Of a DNA stretch of 64,000 bases, positions 35,306 through 46,662 are shown in pieces. A program made the translations under genes and the position numbers. The notes under the pieces were generated by a model. It was not told where the DNA came from and searched no databases. It worked only from the letters and a program-made list of their open reading frames with translations. Origin of the DNA: Musa acuminata AAA Group. Taxonomy: Eukaryota > Streptophyta > Magnoliopsida > Zingiberales > Musaceae. The stretch spans positions 20,903,501 to 20,967,500 of the forward strand of contig NC_088345.1 in NCBI RefSeq assembly GCF_036884655.1, given 5' to 3'. Every line of letters begins with the position of its first letter. Within the stretch, counting starts at the first letter, position 1.

Positions 35306-37454
35306 TGTTAGGATCGAGAGCACTAAGAGGGGGGGGGGGTGAATTAGTGCAGCGGAAATCTTACAGCAATTAAAAAGCTAAAGCTGCGTTCGTCCGATAA
35401 AAAATGATTTTGATATAAAAGCAGAATCACAGTGCAGTTTGCGTCTAAGTGCAGTTTGCGTCTAAACACTGTTTGCGTCTAAGCGCAGTTTGCGTCTAAG
35501 CACAGTTTGCGTCTAAGCGCAGTTTGCGTCTATGCGCAGTTTGCGTCTAAACTAAGTTTTACGTCCAAACGCAGTTTTACGTCAAAACGCAGTTTTACGT
35601 CTAAACGCAGTTTTACGTCTAAACGCAGTTTTGCGTCTAAACGCAGTTTTACGTCTAAACGCAGTTTTACGTCTAAACGCAGTTTTACGTCTAAACGCAG
35701 TTTTGCGTCTAAACGCAGTTTTACGTCTAAACGTAATTTTACGTCTAAATGTAGTTTTGCGTCTAAAGGCAGTTTTGAACCTTGAAAAGCGTTTTACGTA
35801 GAAAGCAATTTGCAGTTATAAATGGAATCCGAATGTAAGCGTAAACTGCAGTGTGAAGATCGTACGAAAACACGATTTACGTTTGAATGCAGATTCTGAA
35901 AGATCATAGCTTAGAAACTCGTTCGTAAAGGCGCAGAGGGCAGTAGCAATGTAGGAGGTTTGCAGTAATGATAAAGTGCTCAAGGTAAAAGCAAACCAGA
36001 GATTTAGAGTGGTTCGGTCAGTCTTGACCTACTCCACTTTTGGCTTCCTCCTCCGACGAGGTCACCGACGTCAACTAGCTGCCTTCCTTTAATGGGCGAA
36101 GGCTAACTGCCCTTTTACAGTTTCTCTCCTTTTGACAGGCTTAGGAGACAACCTTTACAGAACCTTTCTCTCCTCTCTTTACAACTCAAGACTTAAAGAA
36201 CAGAAGGAGGAGAACTTTAGGACTTTACACAAATTTGAGCTCTTAGAATCACTGAAAAGATCAAGAATTCGGTGTGGATCTGTATCTTTTCAGTGTTGAA
36301 TGGGTGGGGTATTTATAGGCCCCAACCCAATTCAAATTTGGAGCTCAAAACGATCAAATCCCGGAATTCCGGGATCAGGCGGTTGCACCTCTTGACTGGA
36401 GAGGTGGCACCGCCTGGCAGAGCTCGAAGACTGAGCTCAGGCGATTGCACCTCTCTGCCAGAGCTCGAAGACTGAGCTCAGTGGTTGCATCGCCTGGCAG
36501 AGCTCGAAGTCTGAGCTTGGTGGTTGCATCACCTGGCAGAGCTCGAAACTGAGCTCAGGCTGATGCACCTCTCTGCCAGAGGTGGTTGCACCTCTCTGCC
36601 AGAGCTCGAAGACCGAGCTCAGGCGATGCATCTCCTGTCCAAAGAGGTTGCACCTCTCTGCCAGAGCTCGAAGACCGAGCTCGGTGGTTGCACCTCTTGG
36701 CAGAGCTCGAAACTTGAGCTCTGGCGGTGCTACATCTTGACAGAGGAGGTTGCACCGCCCAGTCTCGCTTGGAGACTGAGCCCTGGGCGGTTGCACCTCT
36801 TGGCTGGGGCGGTTGCACCGCCCAGTCCCACTGGAAGACATGGCCTGGGCGGTTGCACCGCCTGGCTGGGGCGGTTGCACCGCCCAGTCCCGCAGCCCAG
36901 GCGGTTGCACCTCCTGGCCTAGGCGGTTGCACCGCCTGGTGCAATCAGGGTCCGAATGGTTCGCTCCATTCGGCCCAATTTGAATCTTTTCAGGGGCCCA
37001 ATTGCCCCAAGATTAAGCTAATGGGATCACTTCCCATTTTCAAGCTTAATCATCATGCTAACTACGATTAACTCTAAGACAACTTCTGCAGCTATGCTCC
37101 GATGCGTCAATCGCTTCTTCCGGCGAACTTCCGTCGATCATCCGATAAACCCTCGGTGATCCTTCTGCGGACATCCGGCATACTCCTGGACTTTGCGACG
37201 ATCCACTTGGCGAGTTCCGACGAGCTTCGCTTGGCAAGCTTCTGGACTTCTCAGATCTGTTCTCGCTGAACCTCCGACGACCGTCCGAACTTCCGTCGAA
37301 CTCTCGAACTCCCAACGTGATCATGATCTTGACTCCGGCGTAACACCTGCTGCTTGTCTTACTCTCATCGTAGTTAATCCTGCACACTTATCTCAACACA
37401 TAGATTAGATAACAAATGACAATTGACTTCATCATCAAAATCCGAGATTCAACA
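35306..37454 (-). repeat. 5' LTR of F (right, 2,149 bp)
   Basis: Poly(G) run of 11 near 35329, 18-bp array about 35430-35775, TATA in reverse 36310-36317, palindrome cluster about 36375-36945, ends GAGATTCAACA. Confidence 0.93.
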
Positions 37455-37611
37455 GAATCAACTTGAGGCCTATAAATATTCCTCTCATCCTTGGTTAACA
37501 CACACAAGACTTGAGAGTAAAAATATAAAGAAACGTTGCTGCAATCTTGTGAACTCCTCTCAAAAGTTCTAAGTGTTAGAATAGTTTGAGAGAGGAGTAA
37601 GTGGGGAGTGT
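37455..37611 (+). repeat. 3' LTR of C, second piece (with GAATC copy at its left)
   Basis: Holds the second GAATC copy (37455-37459), the C TATA box TATAAATA (37471-37478) and the start of R. It ends AGTGT (37607-37611), the target copied by G. Confidence 0.9.
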
Positions 37612-39602
37612 TGTTAGGATCGAGAGCACTAAGAGGGGGGGGGTGAATTAGTGCAGCGGAAATCTTACAGCGATTTTAAAAACGAAAGCTGCGTTCGTCC
37701 GATAAAAAACGATTTCGATATAAAAGCAGAATCACAGTGCAGTTTGCGTCTAAGCGCAGTTTTGCGTCTAAGCGCAGTTTGCGTCTAAACACAGTTTGCG
37801 TCTAAGCGCAGTTTGCGTCTAAGCACAGTTTGCGTCTAAGCATAGTTTGCGTCTAAGCGCAGTTTGCGTCTAAACTCAGTTTTACGTCCAAACGCAGTTT
37901 TACGTCTAAAGGCAGTTTTACGTCTAAATGCAGTTTTACGTCTAAACACAGTTTTGCGTCTAAACGCAGTTTTACGTCTAAACGCAGTTTTACGTCTAAA
38001 CACAGTTTTACGTCTAAACGCAGTTTTGCGTCTAAACGCAGTTTTACGTCTAAACGTAATTTTACGTCTAAATGTAGTTTTGCGTCTAAAAGCAGTTTTG
38101 AACCTTGAAAAGCGTTTTACGTAGAAAGCAATTTGCAGTTATAAATGGAATCCGAATGTAAGCGTAAACTACAGTGTGAAGATCGTACGAAAACACGATT
38201 TACGTTTGAATGCAGATTCTGAAAGATCAGAGCTTAGAAACTCGTTCGTAAAGGCGTAGAGGGCAGTAGCAATGTAGGAGGTTTGCAGTAATGATAAAGT
38301 GCTCAAGGTAAAAGCAAACCAGAGATTTAGAGTGGTTCGGTCAGTCTTGACCTACTCCACTTTTGGCTTCCTACTCCGACGAGGTCACCGACGTCAACTA
38401 GCTGCCTTCCTTCAATGGGCGAAGGCTAACTGCCCTTTTACAGTTTCTCTCCTTTTGACAGGCTTAGGAGACAACCTTTACATATCCTTTCTCTCCTCTC
38501 TTTACAACTCAAGACTTGAAGAACAGAAGGAGGATAACTTTAGGACTTTACACAAATTTGAGCTCTTAGAATCACTGAAAAGATCAAGAATTCGGTGTGG
38601 ATCTTTTTTCTTTTAGTGTTGAATGGGTGGGGTATTTATAGGCCCCAACCCAATTCAAATTTGGAGCTCAAAACGATCAAATCCCGGAATTCTGGGATCA
38701 GGCGGTTGCACCTCTTGACTGGAGAGGTGGCACCGCCTAGCAGAGCTCGAAGACTGAGCTCAGGCGATTGCACCTCTCTGCCAGAGCTCGAAGACTAAGC
38801 TCGGTGGTTGCACCGCCTGGCAGAGCTCGAAGACTGAGCTCGGTGGTTGCATCACCTGGCAGAGCTCGAAACTGAGCTCAGGCTGATGCACCTCTCTGCT
38901 AGAGCTCGAAACTTGAGCTCTGGCGGTGCTACCTCTTGACAGAGGAGGTTGTACCGCCCAGTCTCGCTTGGAGACTGAGCCCTGCGCGGTTGCACCTCTT
39001 GGCTGGGGCGGTTGCACCGCCCAGTCTCGCAGCCCTGGCGATTGCACCTCCTGGCCTAGGCGGTTGCACCGCCTGGTGCAATCAGGGTCCGAATGGTTCG
39101 CTCCATTCGGCCCAATTTGAATCTTTTCAGGGGCCCAATTGCCCCAAGATTAAGCTAGTGGGATCACCTCCCATTTTCAAGCTTAATCATCGTGCTAACT
39201 ACGATTAACTCTAAGACAACTTCTGCAGCTATGCTCCGATGCGTCAATCGCTTCTTCCGGCGAGTTTCCGGCGAACTTCCGTCGATCATCCGATAAACCC
39301 TCGGTGATCCTTCTGCGGACATCCAGCATACTCCTGGACTTTGCGACGATCCACTTGGCGAGTTCCGACGAGCTTCGCTTGGCAAGCTTCTGGACTTCTC
39401 GGATCTGTTCTCACTGAACCTCCGACGACCGTCCGAACTTCCGTCGAACTCTCGAACTCCCAACGTGATCATGATCTTGACTCCGGCGCAACACCTGCTG
39501 CTTGTCTTACTCTCATCGTAGTTAATCCTGCACACTTATCTCAACACATAGATTAGATAACAAATGACAATTGACTTCATCATCAAAATCCGAGATTCAA
39601 CA
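37612..39602 (-). repeat. 3' LTR of G (left, 1,991 bp)
   Basis: 18-bp array about 37735-38100, TATA in reverse 38633-38640, palindrome cluster about 38697-39080. Confidence 0.93.
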
Positions 39603-40419
39603 ATCTCCCCCTTTTTGATGATGACAATCAATTGATAAAGGAGTTGTCCTTAACTCCCCCTATCTATATGCCATAGTTGAGATAAGTCAACCTTGAATTC
39701 AAGACCTAAGAATTCAAGTGATGTATTGATAAGTTAGATCAGTTAAACTTATCAATGCTCCCATCATGATGCCCATCATGATGTATCTCTTCAAGAATGA
39801 TGTCAAGGCATGACATACATCATCAAGTTTGTATGATAGTGTTTGTAACTATTCATCATGTAATCATATAAAGCTACGAAGGACTTTTACATGATGCACA
39901 CATTTGAGATTTTCTAGCAAGTTTGCATTTACTTCACAAGATAGAATATTAAATCAAGACATGATGCAAACTATAGCACATGTTCACATATCTCTTGGTG
40001 ATGCAAGGATGGCATAACTATAACATTGTTTATAGTATCACTCAAGTATTTGCAACTATGACATAGACATGATTATGGCAGTTCAGCTATGACATAGTGT
40101 TTATCAATTCATATGTTTCTCCCCCTTTGTCATCAACAAAAAGCATGATAGCATTATCAAGCACATAAAGGAAGTCATGACACATATAATTCTTTGAATA
40201 TCTCTTTATTGTTTGTTGCTTGAAGGAGGAAAGTCATTTTTCAAAAAGTTTTCATAAGAGTGTACAGGAAAATCCCATTTTTAGCATACAAACCGAAAAA
40301 TGAACTTCTTACATGCATTTGGTTAAAAATATTTGTCACATAATTTGCAACATGTTATTTGATCAAGCGTTGTCAAGGCATGTAATAGTAATAACATCCA
40401 AAAAATAATTTTAACTAGT
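39603..40419 (-). other. 3' non-coding region and PPT of G
   Basis: The PPT is at 39604-39616 (reverse) and a second polypurine copy at 40116-40129. The region is collinear with that of F; no ORF. Confidence 0.82.
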
Positions 40420-40507
40420 TTAAGTATTCGGACACATCAACATTCCTAATTCTCTTCTTATGTAATCAGATTGGTCTTCACATAGGGGTTTTGTAAAGAT
40501 ATCAGCT
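40420..40507 (-). pseudogene. Remnant of pol 3' end in G
   Basis: The last codons of pol, including the stop, match F at 30627-30714. Homology ends abruptly at ATCAGCT (40501-40507), marking the right-hand junction of the module that replaced pol. Confidence 0.85.
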
Positions 40508-40846
40508 CGTACGACGCAAATTTTTGTTTGATATCTTGATACAGGGCATGATAGCAATCATATTAGTAATAGCAACCATATCAATGTCATACTGCTGACT
40601 TATCAACTACATTGGTATGTTGCTTCATATTTTTCAAGGCATAGGCTTTTGAACCTTTTTAGTTTCAGTGCAAAATCCGAGATAAACAACAAGAGATGTT
40701 TGCAAATATGCTTACACAAACAAAGATAACCATATCAGGGTAACATATGTAGAGCATATCAGGTAACCATAAAAACAAAGTCCTTCATGAATAACATAAG
40801 GAGTTTACAACATGTCATATCAAAAACAGCAGATGTTCATACAAGC

Positions 40847-41968
40847 TCATTCATGAGGTGGAAGATTAAAGTGCCTAAGTAAAGAGTCAAATTGTCGATG
40901 GATTTGCTGCAGCTCGGTTAGGATTTGATCTTGTCGAAGTTCAAGCCGTTCTTGTCTTTGTTCAAATCGGTCCATCCGAATCCCAATATCTTCGATTGAT
41001 GATGTGTGAGTTTGCTCAACCGGATGTGTTTCCTCAAAGGGACAGATCGGAGGAGATTGGGTACTCCTAAAGACTGGGGTTTCCGGCTCTGGTTCAGGTT
41101 CAGGTTCAGGCTGAGGGGGATCAGTTCTTCTAGGCATTCTAACCCAGTTACCGTTTCTATAGTGACATCTTAGTCGGTGAAGTAGATTTTTGTTTATTAT
41201 GCTGAATCTATCTACTTTCATTACTTCTTCTTCTGGTGGTATTTGAATGTCGTAAGCTTTCATTATTCTAGTAATTATTCCACCATATGGGAGCATCATA
41301 TCTTTCTTAGATAATTCTAACATGTTTTGTTGGATCAGATAGCCAAGACAAATGTCACATCCTTTCATGATTAGGTACATAATTCCTAATTCTAATTGAC
41401 TCACTTCATCATGATGGTATTGTTTAGGAAGAATTATACTAGTCATGATATGATGAAGTATCTTAGTGTTAAAAGGCAGTAGATGTTCACAACTTTTAGG
41501 AACAAATTCTATGTTAGGATCGGCAAGGATTGTTCCTAAGGCTTCAACGTAGGATGTTTCAATGGTTTTTTCATCCCATAATCCTCTAAAGTAAAGTCCT
41601 ATGCTTTTCATGGGAATACCTATCATATCACAAATGAATCTATCAGTGATTGAGATGTGTTGTCCTAAGAGATAGGTTGACATCCTTTCTTCATCATCTA
41701 TTTGCATGTTGTTGTAAAACAATCTAACTAGTCTAGGATAGATGGGTTCGTTGATCTGCAAAATTGAAAGTAGATTTAGGTTTGCAAACCATTGGATAGT
41801 CTCTACATCTCTTAGTTCATTCAGATCTACGTATTTTCCCTTATTGATGCTTCTTAGTTCGAAGGAGAGAAATTTTTCAGCATGGTTTTTAGAATCAAAA
41901 AGAGTGAGATCAAACTCTTCTACTAATCTCCTCTTTCCCTTATCCCTTGAGGATCTTCTAGAACCCAT
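40847..41968 (-). CDS. Captured ORF in G, plant transposon-associated protein of unknown function (373 aa)
   Basis: Starts MGSRRSSRDKGKRRLVEEFD: a short basic N-terminus that could act in nuclear targeting. A core at about residues 30-250 (INEPIYPRLVRLFYNN; HISITDRFICDMIGIP; ILHHIMTSIILPKQYHHDEV; CLGYLIQQNMLELSKKDMML) resembles, from memory, the widespread plant family labelled putative plant transposon protein (Pfam PF20167). A PEPEPE linker is at about 285-298, and a Gln/Glu/Arg-rich C-terminal coiled-coil segment (MDRFEQRQERLELRQDQ) ends the protein. No catalytic motif of pol is present. It is about 88% identical by eye to the ORF in H and fully open, although G's gag has two stops. Orientation is the same as the element. 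Function unknown. Confidence 0.82.
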   Translation of the reverse strand: MGSRRSSRDKGKRRLVEEFDLTLFDSKNHAEKFLSFELRSINKGKYVDLNELRDVETIQWFANLNLLSILQINEPIYPRLVRLFYNNMQIDDEERMSTYLLGQHISITDRFICDMIGIPMKSIGLYFRGLWDEKTIETSYVEALGTILADPNIEFVPKSCEHLLPFNTKILHHIMTSIILPKQYHHDEVSQLELGIMYLIMKGCDICLGYLIQQNMLELSKKDMMLPYGGIITRIMKAYDIQIPPEEEVMKVDRFSIINKNLLHRLRCHYRNGNWVRMPRRTDPPQPEPEPEPEPETPVFRSTQSPPICPFEETHPVEQTHTSSIEDIGIRMDRFEQRQERLELRQDQILTELQQIHRQFDSLLRHFNLPPHE

Positions 41969-41973
41969 AGCTA

Positions 41974-42042
41974 CTGTTGTTTAAAGAGATAAAGATAAAC
42001 AAGAGTGAACAAAACAGAATTTTAGAGGTTCTTAGAGAATAC
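41974..42042 (-). other. Candidate 5' UTR intron of the captured unit in G
   Basis: On the minus strand AAG|GTATTC opens and TTTAAACAACAG|TAG closes a 69-nt, U-rich stretch ending 5 nt before the ATG. H has the same borders around a 78-nt stretch. Near the lower size limit for plant introns; unproven. Confidence 0.45.
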
Positions 42043-42179
42043 CTTAGTGAAATCTTCAAAATAGGGAGAGATTCTTGATGTTTTGCTCCGAAATGGGAGG
42101 TATTTGGGAGGCTAAATGGAGTGAAATGAGGATGGAGGAGGCTTGGAGGAGTGGAGAATGAAGGGGAAGTGAGTTGGGG

Positions 42180-42345
42180 TCGGTTTCACCGCCGGCCCTA
42201 GTGAGGGTTTAAAAGGGCAGAGTTGCAGGCGGTTGCACCTCTGGCTGGAGCGGTGCAACCGTTGGCAACACGTGATGGCTGGAGGTGCCACCGCTGGCTG
42301 GAGAGGTGCCACCGCCGGCTGGAGAGGTGCCACCGCTTGTAGGTA
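42180..42345 (-). promoter_or_regulatory. Putative internal promoter of the captured unit in G
   Basis: LTR-like palindromes (GGCGGTTGCACC, GAGGTGCCACCGC units) at about 42228-42335, followed on the minus strand by a TATA-like TTTTAAA (42208-42214) and a pyrimidine-rich leader. H has the same arrangement. Confidence 0.45.
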
Positions 42346-42600
42346 GTGAAAATTGTAATTTGATCAGGTAGGTTTTGTTTTGAGGAGAGTTTTGATCCAT
42401 AGCAATTAACGTTGCTTACATGATTACGTGTGTGTTTTGTTTCAAGGCACAATCGCTTGTACGATCAAGATAGAACTTTTTACGTGCATACTCCTAATGT
42501 CGTACATGTGTTTGTGATTTGAAAAGTCACATTAGGTTGTATCCAATTTGCTTCTGTGATTTCATAATTACCACTTGTTGTTTTATCCAAATTTCGTTTG

Positions 42601-42668
42601 GGTCGTGACTGTTGAGAATCAAAGAGCAGAACATTAATTCTTGCTCCAGCCTAAGGTTTTAACGTTTT
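42601..42668 (-). pseudogene. Degenerate protease start in G
   Basis: On the minus strand, after the gag stop, AGGCTGGAGCAAGAATTAAT... still aligns to the pol start of A (8196-8255), but the frame and DSG motif are gone. Marks the left border of the captured module. Confidence 0.65.
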
Positions 42669-44246
42669 TTATAGGAAGGGATGATTTTTAGGTACCCATT
42701 TGCTTTTGGGTTCCTCACAAATAGATCTACATTTTTTATCATGTTGCATAGAATTTGTCATGGTTCCTTTAGGAACCCAAATCAATTTGTTTGGACTCAA
42801 TTTCCTGAATGGACAATAATGTGTCCTGTGTCCAAACTTGCAACAAAAGTTGCATTTGCTTCTAACATGTAAGATGGGGCCTTTTACAAAGGTAGTTGGA
42901 TTTTGGTGAGGACTCCTCACAAATCCAATCCCACTTCTTTTGGGAGCATAACCCTTGTTTGTAAGGATCATGTTTAATGACTTGCTACCAACCTCGAATT
43001 TCTTCAAGGTGTCCTTAAGTAGCAAGTTTTCTTTTTGACAGATTTCTAGATCATGACATTTTATACATGAATTTAAACTATCATGATATTCGATTTTTAA
43101 CTTATTAAAATCACAAGTAAGACTATCATGTACCTTTTTTAGCAATTTGTATTTTCTATTTATAACTTTGCATTCATCAAATAAATCATGGAAGGCATTT
43201 AATAATTCATCGAAAGATAAATCAGCATCTAATAAATCCGTTACCTCCTCTCCGATGGCCATTAAGGCGTAATGAGCAACTTGCTCGGTGTTGGACTCCT
43301 CTTCTTCAGATGCGCTCGAGTCATCCCATGTTGCTTAAAGAGCCTTCTTCTTTGATGTTCTTCTTTTGACTTGGGGACAATCATTCTTGTAGTGTCCCGG
43401 CTTTTTACATTCGTAGCAGATCACTTGGTCCTTCTTGGGTTCAAGTTTATTTTTCACATCGTTTTTAAACTTGTTTCTTTTGAAGAATTTCTTAAACTTT
43501 TTTGTCAAAAGTGCTAAGTCATCATCATAGTCCTCATCACTTGAGTTTTCTCTCAAGTGGCATTCAGAAGTTTTAAGTGTCATATCCTTCCTGTTCTTTG
43601 GAAGGATGTCTTCTTGCTCTTCATGAGCTTTGCAAGTCATTTCGTAGGTCATTAATGACCCGATTAGTTCTTCAAGAGGGAAGTTGCGCAGATCTTTTGC
43701 CTCTTGAATAGCAGTGACTTTAGGATCCCAACTTTTAGGAAGGGATCTTAGTATTTTATTTACGAGTTCAAAATCCGAAAAACTTTTTCCGAGTCCTTTT
43801 AGACCGTTGACGACATCCGTGAAACGGGTAAACATGTCGCCAATGGTTTCACTCAGTTTCATTCGGAAAAGTTCAAAAGAATGCAGCAACAGATTGATTT
43901 TTGACTCTTTCACTCTACTTGTGCCCTCGTGGGTCACTTCAAGTGTGTGCCAAATATCAAATGCAGTTTCGCAAGTTGAAACACGATTAAACTCGTTTTT
44001 ATCAAGTGCGCAAAATAAGGCATTCATAGCCTTTGCATTAAGAGCGAAAGCCTTCTTTTCCAACTCATTCCAATCGATCATTGGAAGAGAAGACTTTGAA
44101 AATCCGTTTTCAACAAGGTTCCACAGTTCAAAATCCATAGAAATAAGAAAGATCCTCATTCGGGTCTTCCAGTAGGTGTAGTCCGTTCCACTGAACATGG
44201 GTGGACGTGTAATAGAATGCCTCTATTGGTTTCCGGCGTATGCCAT
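42669..44246 (-). pseudogene. gag: Broken gag of element G
   Basis: Full-length gag homologue from ATG at 44244-44246 (MAYAGNQ) to UAA at 42669-42671. It has a stop at codon 8 (UAG where A and F have a GAG glutamate codon) and another at 43333-43335 (UAA where A and F have CAA). Both CCHC knuckles are intact (CYECKKPGHYKNDC; CNFCCKFGHRTHYC). Translation could restart at the methionine at 44198, but the second stop would still remove the C-terminal third. Confidence 0.9.
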
Positions 44247-44282
44247 CTCTCTTGGGTTTTAATCCTTTAGAGAGTTAACCTT

Positions 44283-44294
44283 GCTCTGATACCA
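44283..44294 (-). other. Primer binding site of G
   Basis: Complement of TGGTATCAGAGC, two bases from the 5' LTR. Confidence 0.93.
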
Positions 44295-44296
44295 AT

Positions 44297-46287
44297 TGTT
44301 AGGATTGAGAGCACTAAGAGGGGGGGGGTGAATTAGTGCAGCGGAAATCTTACAGCGATTTTAAAAACGAAAGCTGCGTTCGTCCGATAAAAAACGATTT
44401 CGATATAAAAGCAGAATCACAGTGCAGTTTGCGTCTAAGCGCAGTTTTGCGTCTAAGCGCAGTTTGCGTCTAAACACAGTTTGCGTCTAAGCGCAGTTTG
44501 CGTCTAAGCACAGTTTGCGTCTAAGCACAGTTTGCGTCTAAGCGCAGTTTGCGTCTAAACTCAGTTTTACGTCCAAACGCAGTTTTACGTCTAAAGGCAG
44601 TTTTACGTCTAAACACAGTTTTACGTCTAAATGCAGTTTTGCGTCTAAACGTAGTTTTACGTCTAAACGCAGTTTTACGTCTAAACACAGTTTTACGTCT
44701 AAACGCAGTTTTGCGTCTAAACGCAGTTTTACGTCTAAACGTAATTTTACGTCTAAATGTAGTTTTGCGTCTAAAAGCAGTTTTGAACCTTGAAAAGCGT
44801 TTTACGTAGAAAGCAATTTGCAGTTATAAATGGAATCCGAATGTAAGCGTAAACTACAGTGTGAAGATCGTACGAAAACACGATTTACGTTTGAATGCAG
44901 ATTCTGAAAGATCAGAGCTTAGAAACTCGTTCGTAAAGGCGCAGAGGGTAGTAGCAATGTAGGAGGTTTGCAGTAATGATAAAGTGCTCAAGGTAAAAGC
45001 AAACCAGAGATTTAGAGTGGTTCGGTCAGTCTTGACCTACTCCACTTTTGGCTTCCTCCTCCGACGAGGTCACCGACGTCAACTAGCTGCCTTCCTTCAA
45101 TGGGCAAAGGCTAACTGCCCTTTTACAGTTTCTCTCCTTTTGACAGGCTCAGGAGACAACCTTTACAGATCCTTTCTCTCCTCTCTTTACAACTCAAGAC
45201 TTGAAGAACAGAAGGAGGAGAACTTTAGGACTTTACACAAATTTGAGCTCTTAGAATCACTGAAAAGATCAAGAATTCGGTGTGGATCTTTTTTCTTTCA
45301 GTGTTAAATGGGTGGGGTATTTATAGGCCCCAACCCAATTCAAATTTGGAGCTCAAAACGATCAAATCCCGGAATTCCGGGATCAAGCGGTTGCACCTCT
45401 TGATTGGAGAGGTGGCACCGCCTGGCAGAGCTCGAAGACTGAGCTCAGGCGATTGCACCTCTCTGCCAGAGCTCGAAGACTGAGCTCGGTGGTTGCACCG
45501 CCTGGCAGAGCTCGAAGACTGAGCTCGGTGGTTGCATCACCTGGCAGAGCTCGAAACTGAGCTCAGGCTGATGCACCTCTCTGCCAGAGCTCGAAACTTG
45601 AGCTCTGGCGGTGCTACCTCTTGACAGAGGAGGTTGTACCGCCCAGTCTCGCTTGGAGACTGAGCCCTGGGCGGTTGCACCTCTTGGCTGGGGCGATTGC
45701 ACCGCCCAGTCTCGCAGCCCTGGCGGTTGCACCTCCTGGCCTAGGCGGTTGCACCGCCTGGTGCAATCAGGGTCCGAATGGTTCGCTCCATTCGGCCCAA
45801 TTTGAATCTTTTCCGGGGCCCAATTGCCCCAAGATTAAGCTAATGGGATCACCTCCCATTTTCAAGCTTAATCATCGTGCTAACTACGATTAACTCTAAG
45901 ACAACTTCTGCAGCTATGCTCCGATGCATCAATCGCTTCTTCCGGCGAGTTTCCGACGAACTTCCGTCGATCATCCGATAAACCCTCGGTGATCCTTCTG
46001 CGGACATCCGGCATACTCCTGGACTTTGCGACGATCCACTTGGCGAGTTCCGACGATCTTCGCTTGGCAAGCTTCTGGACTTCTCGGATCTGTTCTCGTT
46101 GAACCTCCGACGACCGTCCGAACTTCCGTCGAACTCTCGAACTCCCAACGTGATCATGATCTTGACTCCGGTGCAACACCTGCTGCTTGTCTTACTCTCA
46201 TCGTAGTTAATCCTGCACACTTATCTCAACACATAGATTAGATAACAAATGACAATTGACTTCATCATCAAAATCCGAGATTCAACA
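44297..46287 (-). repeat. 5' LTR of G (right, 1,991 bp)
   Basis: 18-bp array about 44420-44780, TATA in reverse 45318-45325, palindrome cluster about 45385-45765. Confidence 0.93.
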
Positions 46288-46662
46288 AGTGTAAGGGTTA
46301 TCTCCTAAACGCAGTAAAAGGAGAATCGAGTTATAAAAGGTGATTGGTCTTCATCTATTAAAGGAAGACTGATAGTGGATGCCGGTGGCCTCGACGAAAG
46401 AGGAATCAACGGAGTGGATGTAGGTCACGGCGACTAAGCCACTATAAAAATCTGGTTTGCATTTCCTTTGAGCACTTTACTTTTATAGAAAACTGCCTCT
46501 CCTCTTTACTATGCTTTTACTATGCCTACACTCACATACGCTTTCAAGTTTCCTAAAATGAATTTAATCGCAATGAAGTTTTAAACTGACGTAATTTTTA
46601 CTACAACACTAATTCACCCCCTGCCCCCCCCCCCCCTCTTAGTACCGCTCTTAATCCTAACA
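46288..46662 (+). repeat. 3' LTR of C, last piece
   Basis: Begins with the AGTGT copy of G, continues U5 and ends CTTAATCCTAACA after a run of 13 C. Matches the end of C's 5' LTR (23410-23775). Confidence 0.88.

Larger units (their letters stand above)
27740..37454 (-). mobile_element. Sirevirus F, full-length, reverse (9,715 bp)
   Basis: Same architecture as A: LTRs of 2,070 and 2,149 bp, primer site, gag, UAG, intact pol, 3' non-coding region with two polypurine copies, and a perfect GAATC duplication. The LTRs differ mainly by array copy number and a block of palindromes near 36830-36900 absent from the left LTR. Pol is intact but the first zinc knuckle of gag is damaged. Inserted just upstream of the TATA box of C's 3' LTR. 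Confidence 0.94.
37612..46287 (-). mobile_element. Sirevirus-derived element G, reverse, pol replaced by a captured module (8,676 bp)
   Basis: Two LTRs of exactly 1,991 bp, a primer site, broken gag, a foreign module with its own ORF where pol should be, an 88-bp remnant of the pol 3' end, a normal 3' non-coding region with PPT, and a perfect AGTGT duplication (37607-37611 and 46288-46292). By eye the LTRs differ at roughly 30-40 sites, so G is older than A. The intact duplication shows the pol-less form itself transposed, presumably with enzymes from an A/F-type element. H has the same unusual layout. Confidence 0.93.
18160..46662 (+). mobile_element. Old sirevirus C, carrying nested D, E, F and G
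   Basis: Forward element whose left end is outside the window. Pieces: 5' LTR 18160-19053 and 23263-23775; primer site 23778-23789; decayed gag; AT-rich interior; PPT 26598-26610; 3' LTR 26612-27739, 37455-37611 and 46288-46662. The pieces were joined by exact target duplications of F and G and by matching sequence between the two C LTRs. The interior is only about 2.8 kb and has no recognisable pol. It lies in the RT of gypsy I, with TTAAA as the expected target copy at 46663-46667. Confidence 0.85.

Noticed and set aside
40847..41968. Captured ORF considered as an envelope-like gene, as found after pol in some sireviruses
   Set aside because: It lies in place of pol rather than after it, and has no signal peptide or membrane segment.
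40847..41968. Captured ORF considered as an ordinary host gene into which retroelements inserted
   Set aside because: Two copies sit at the same internal position of two separate LTR elements, between gag and the pol end, inside the target duplication of G.
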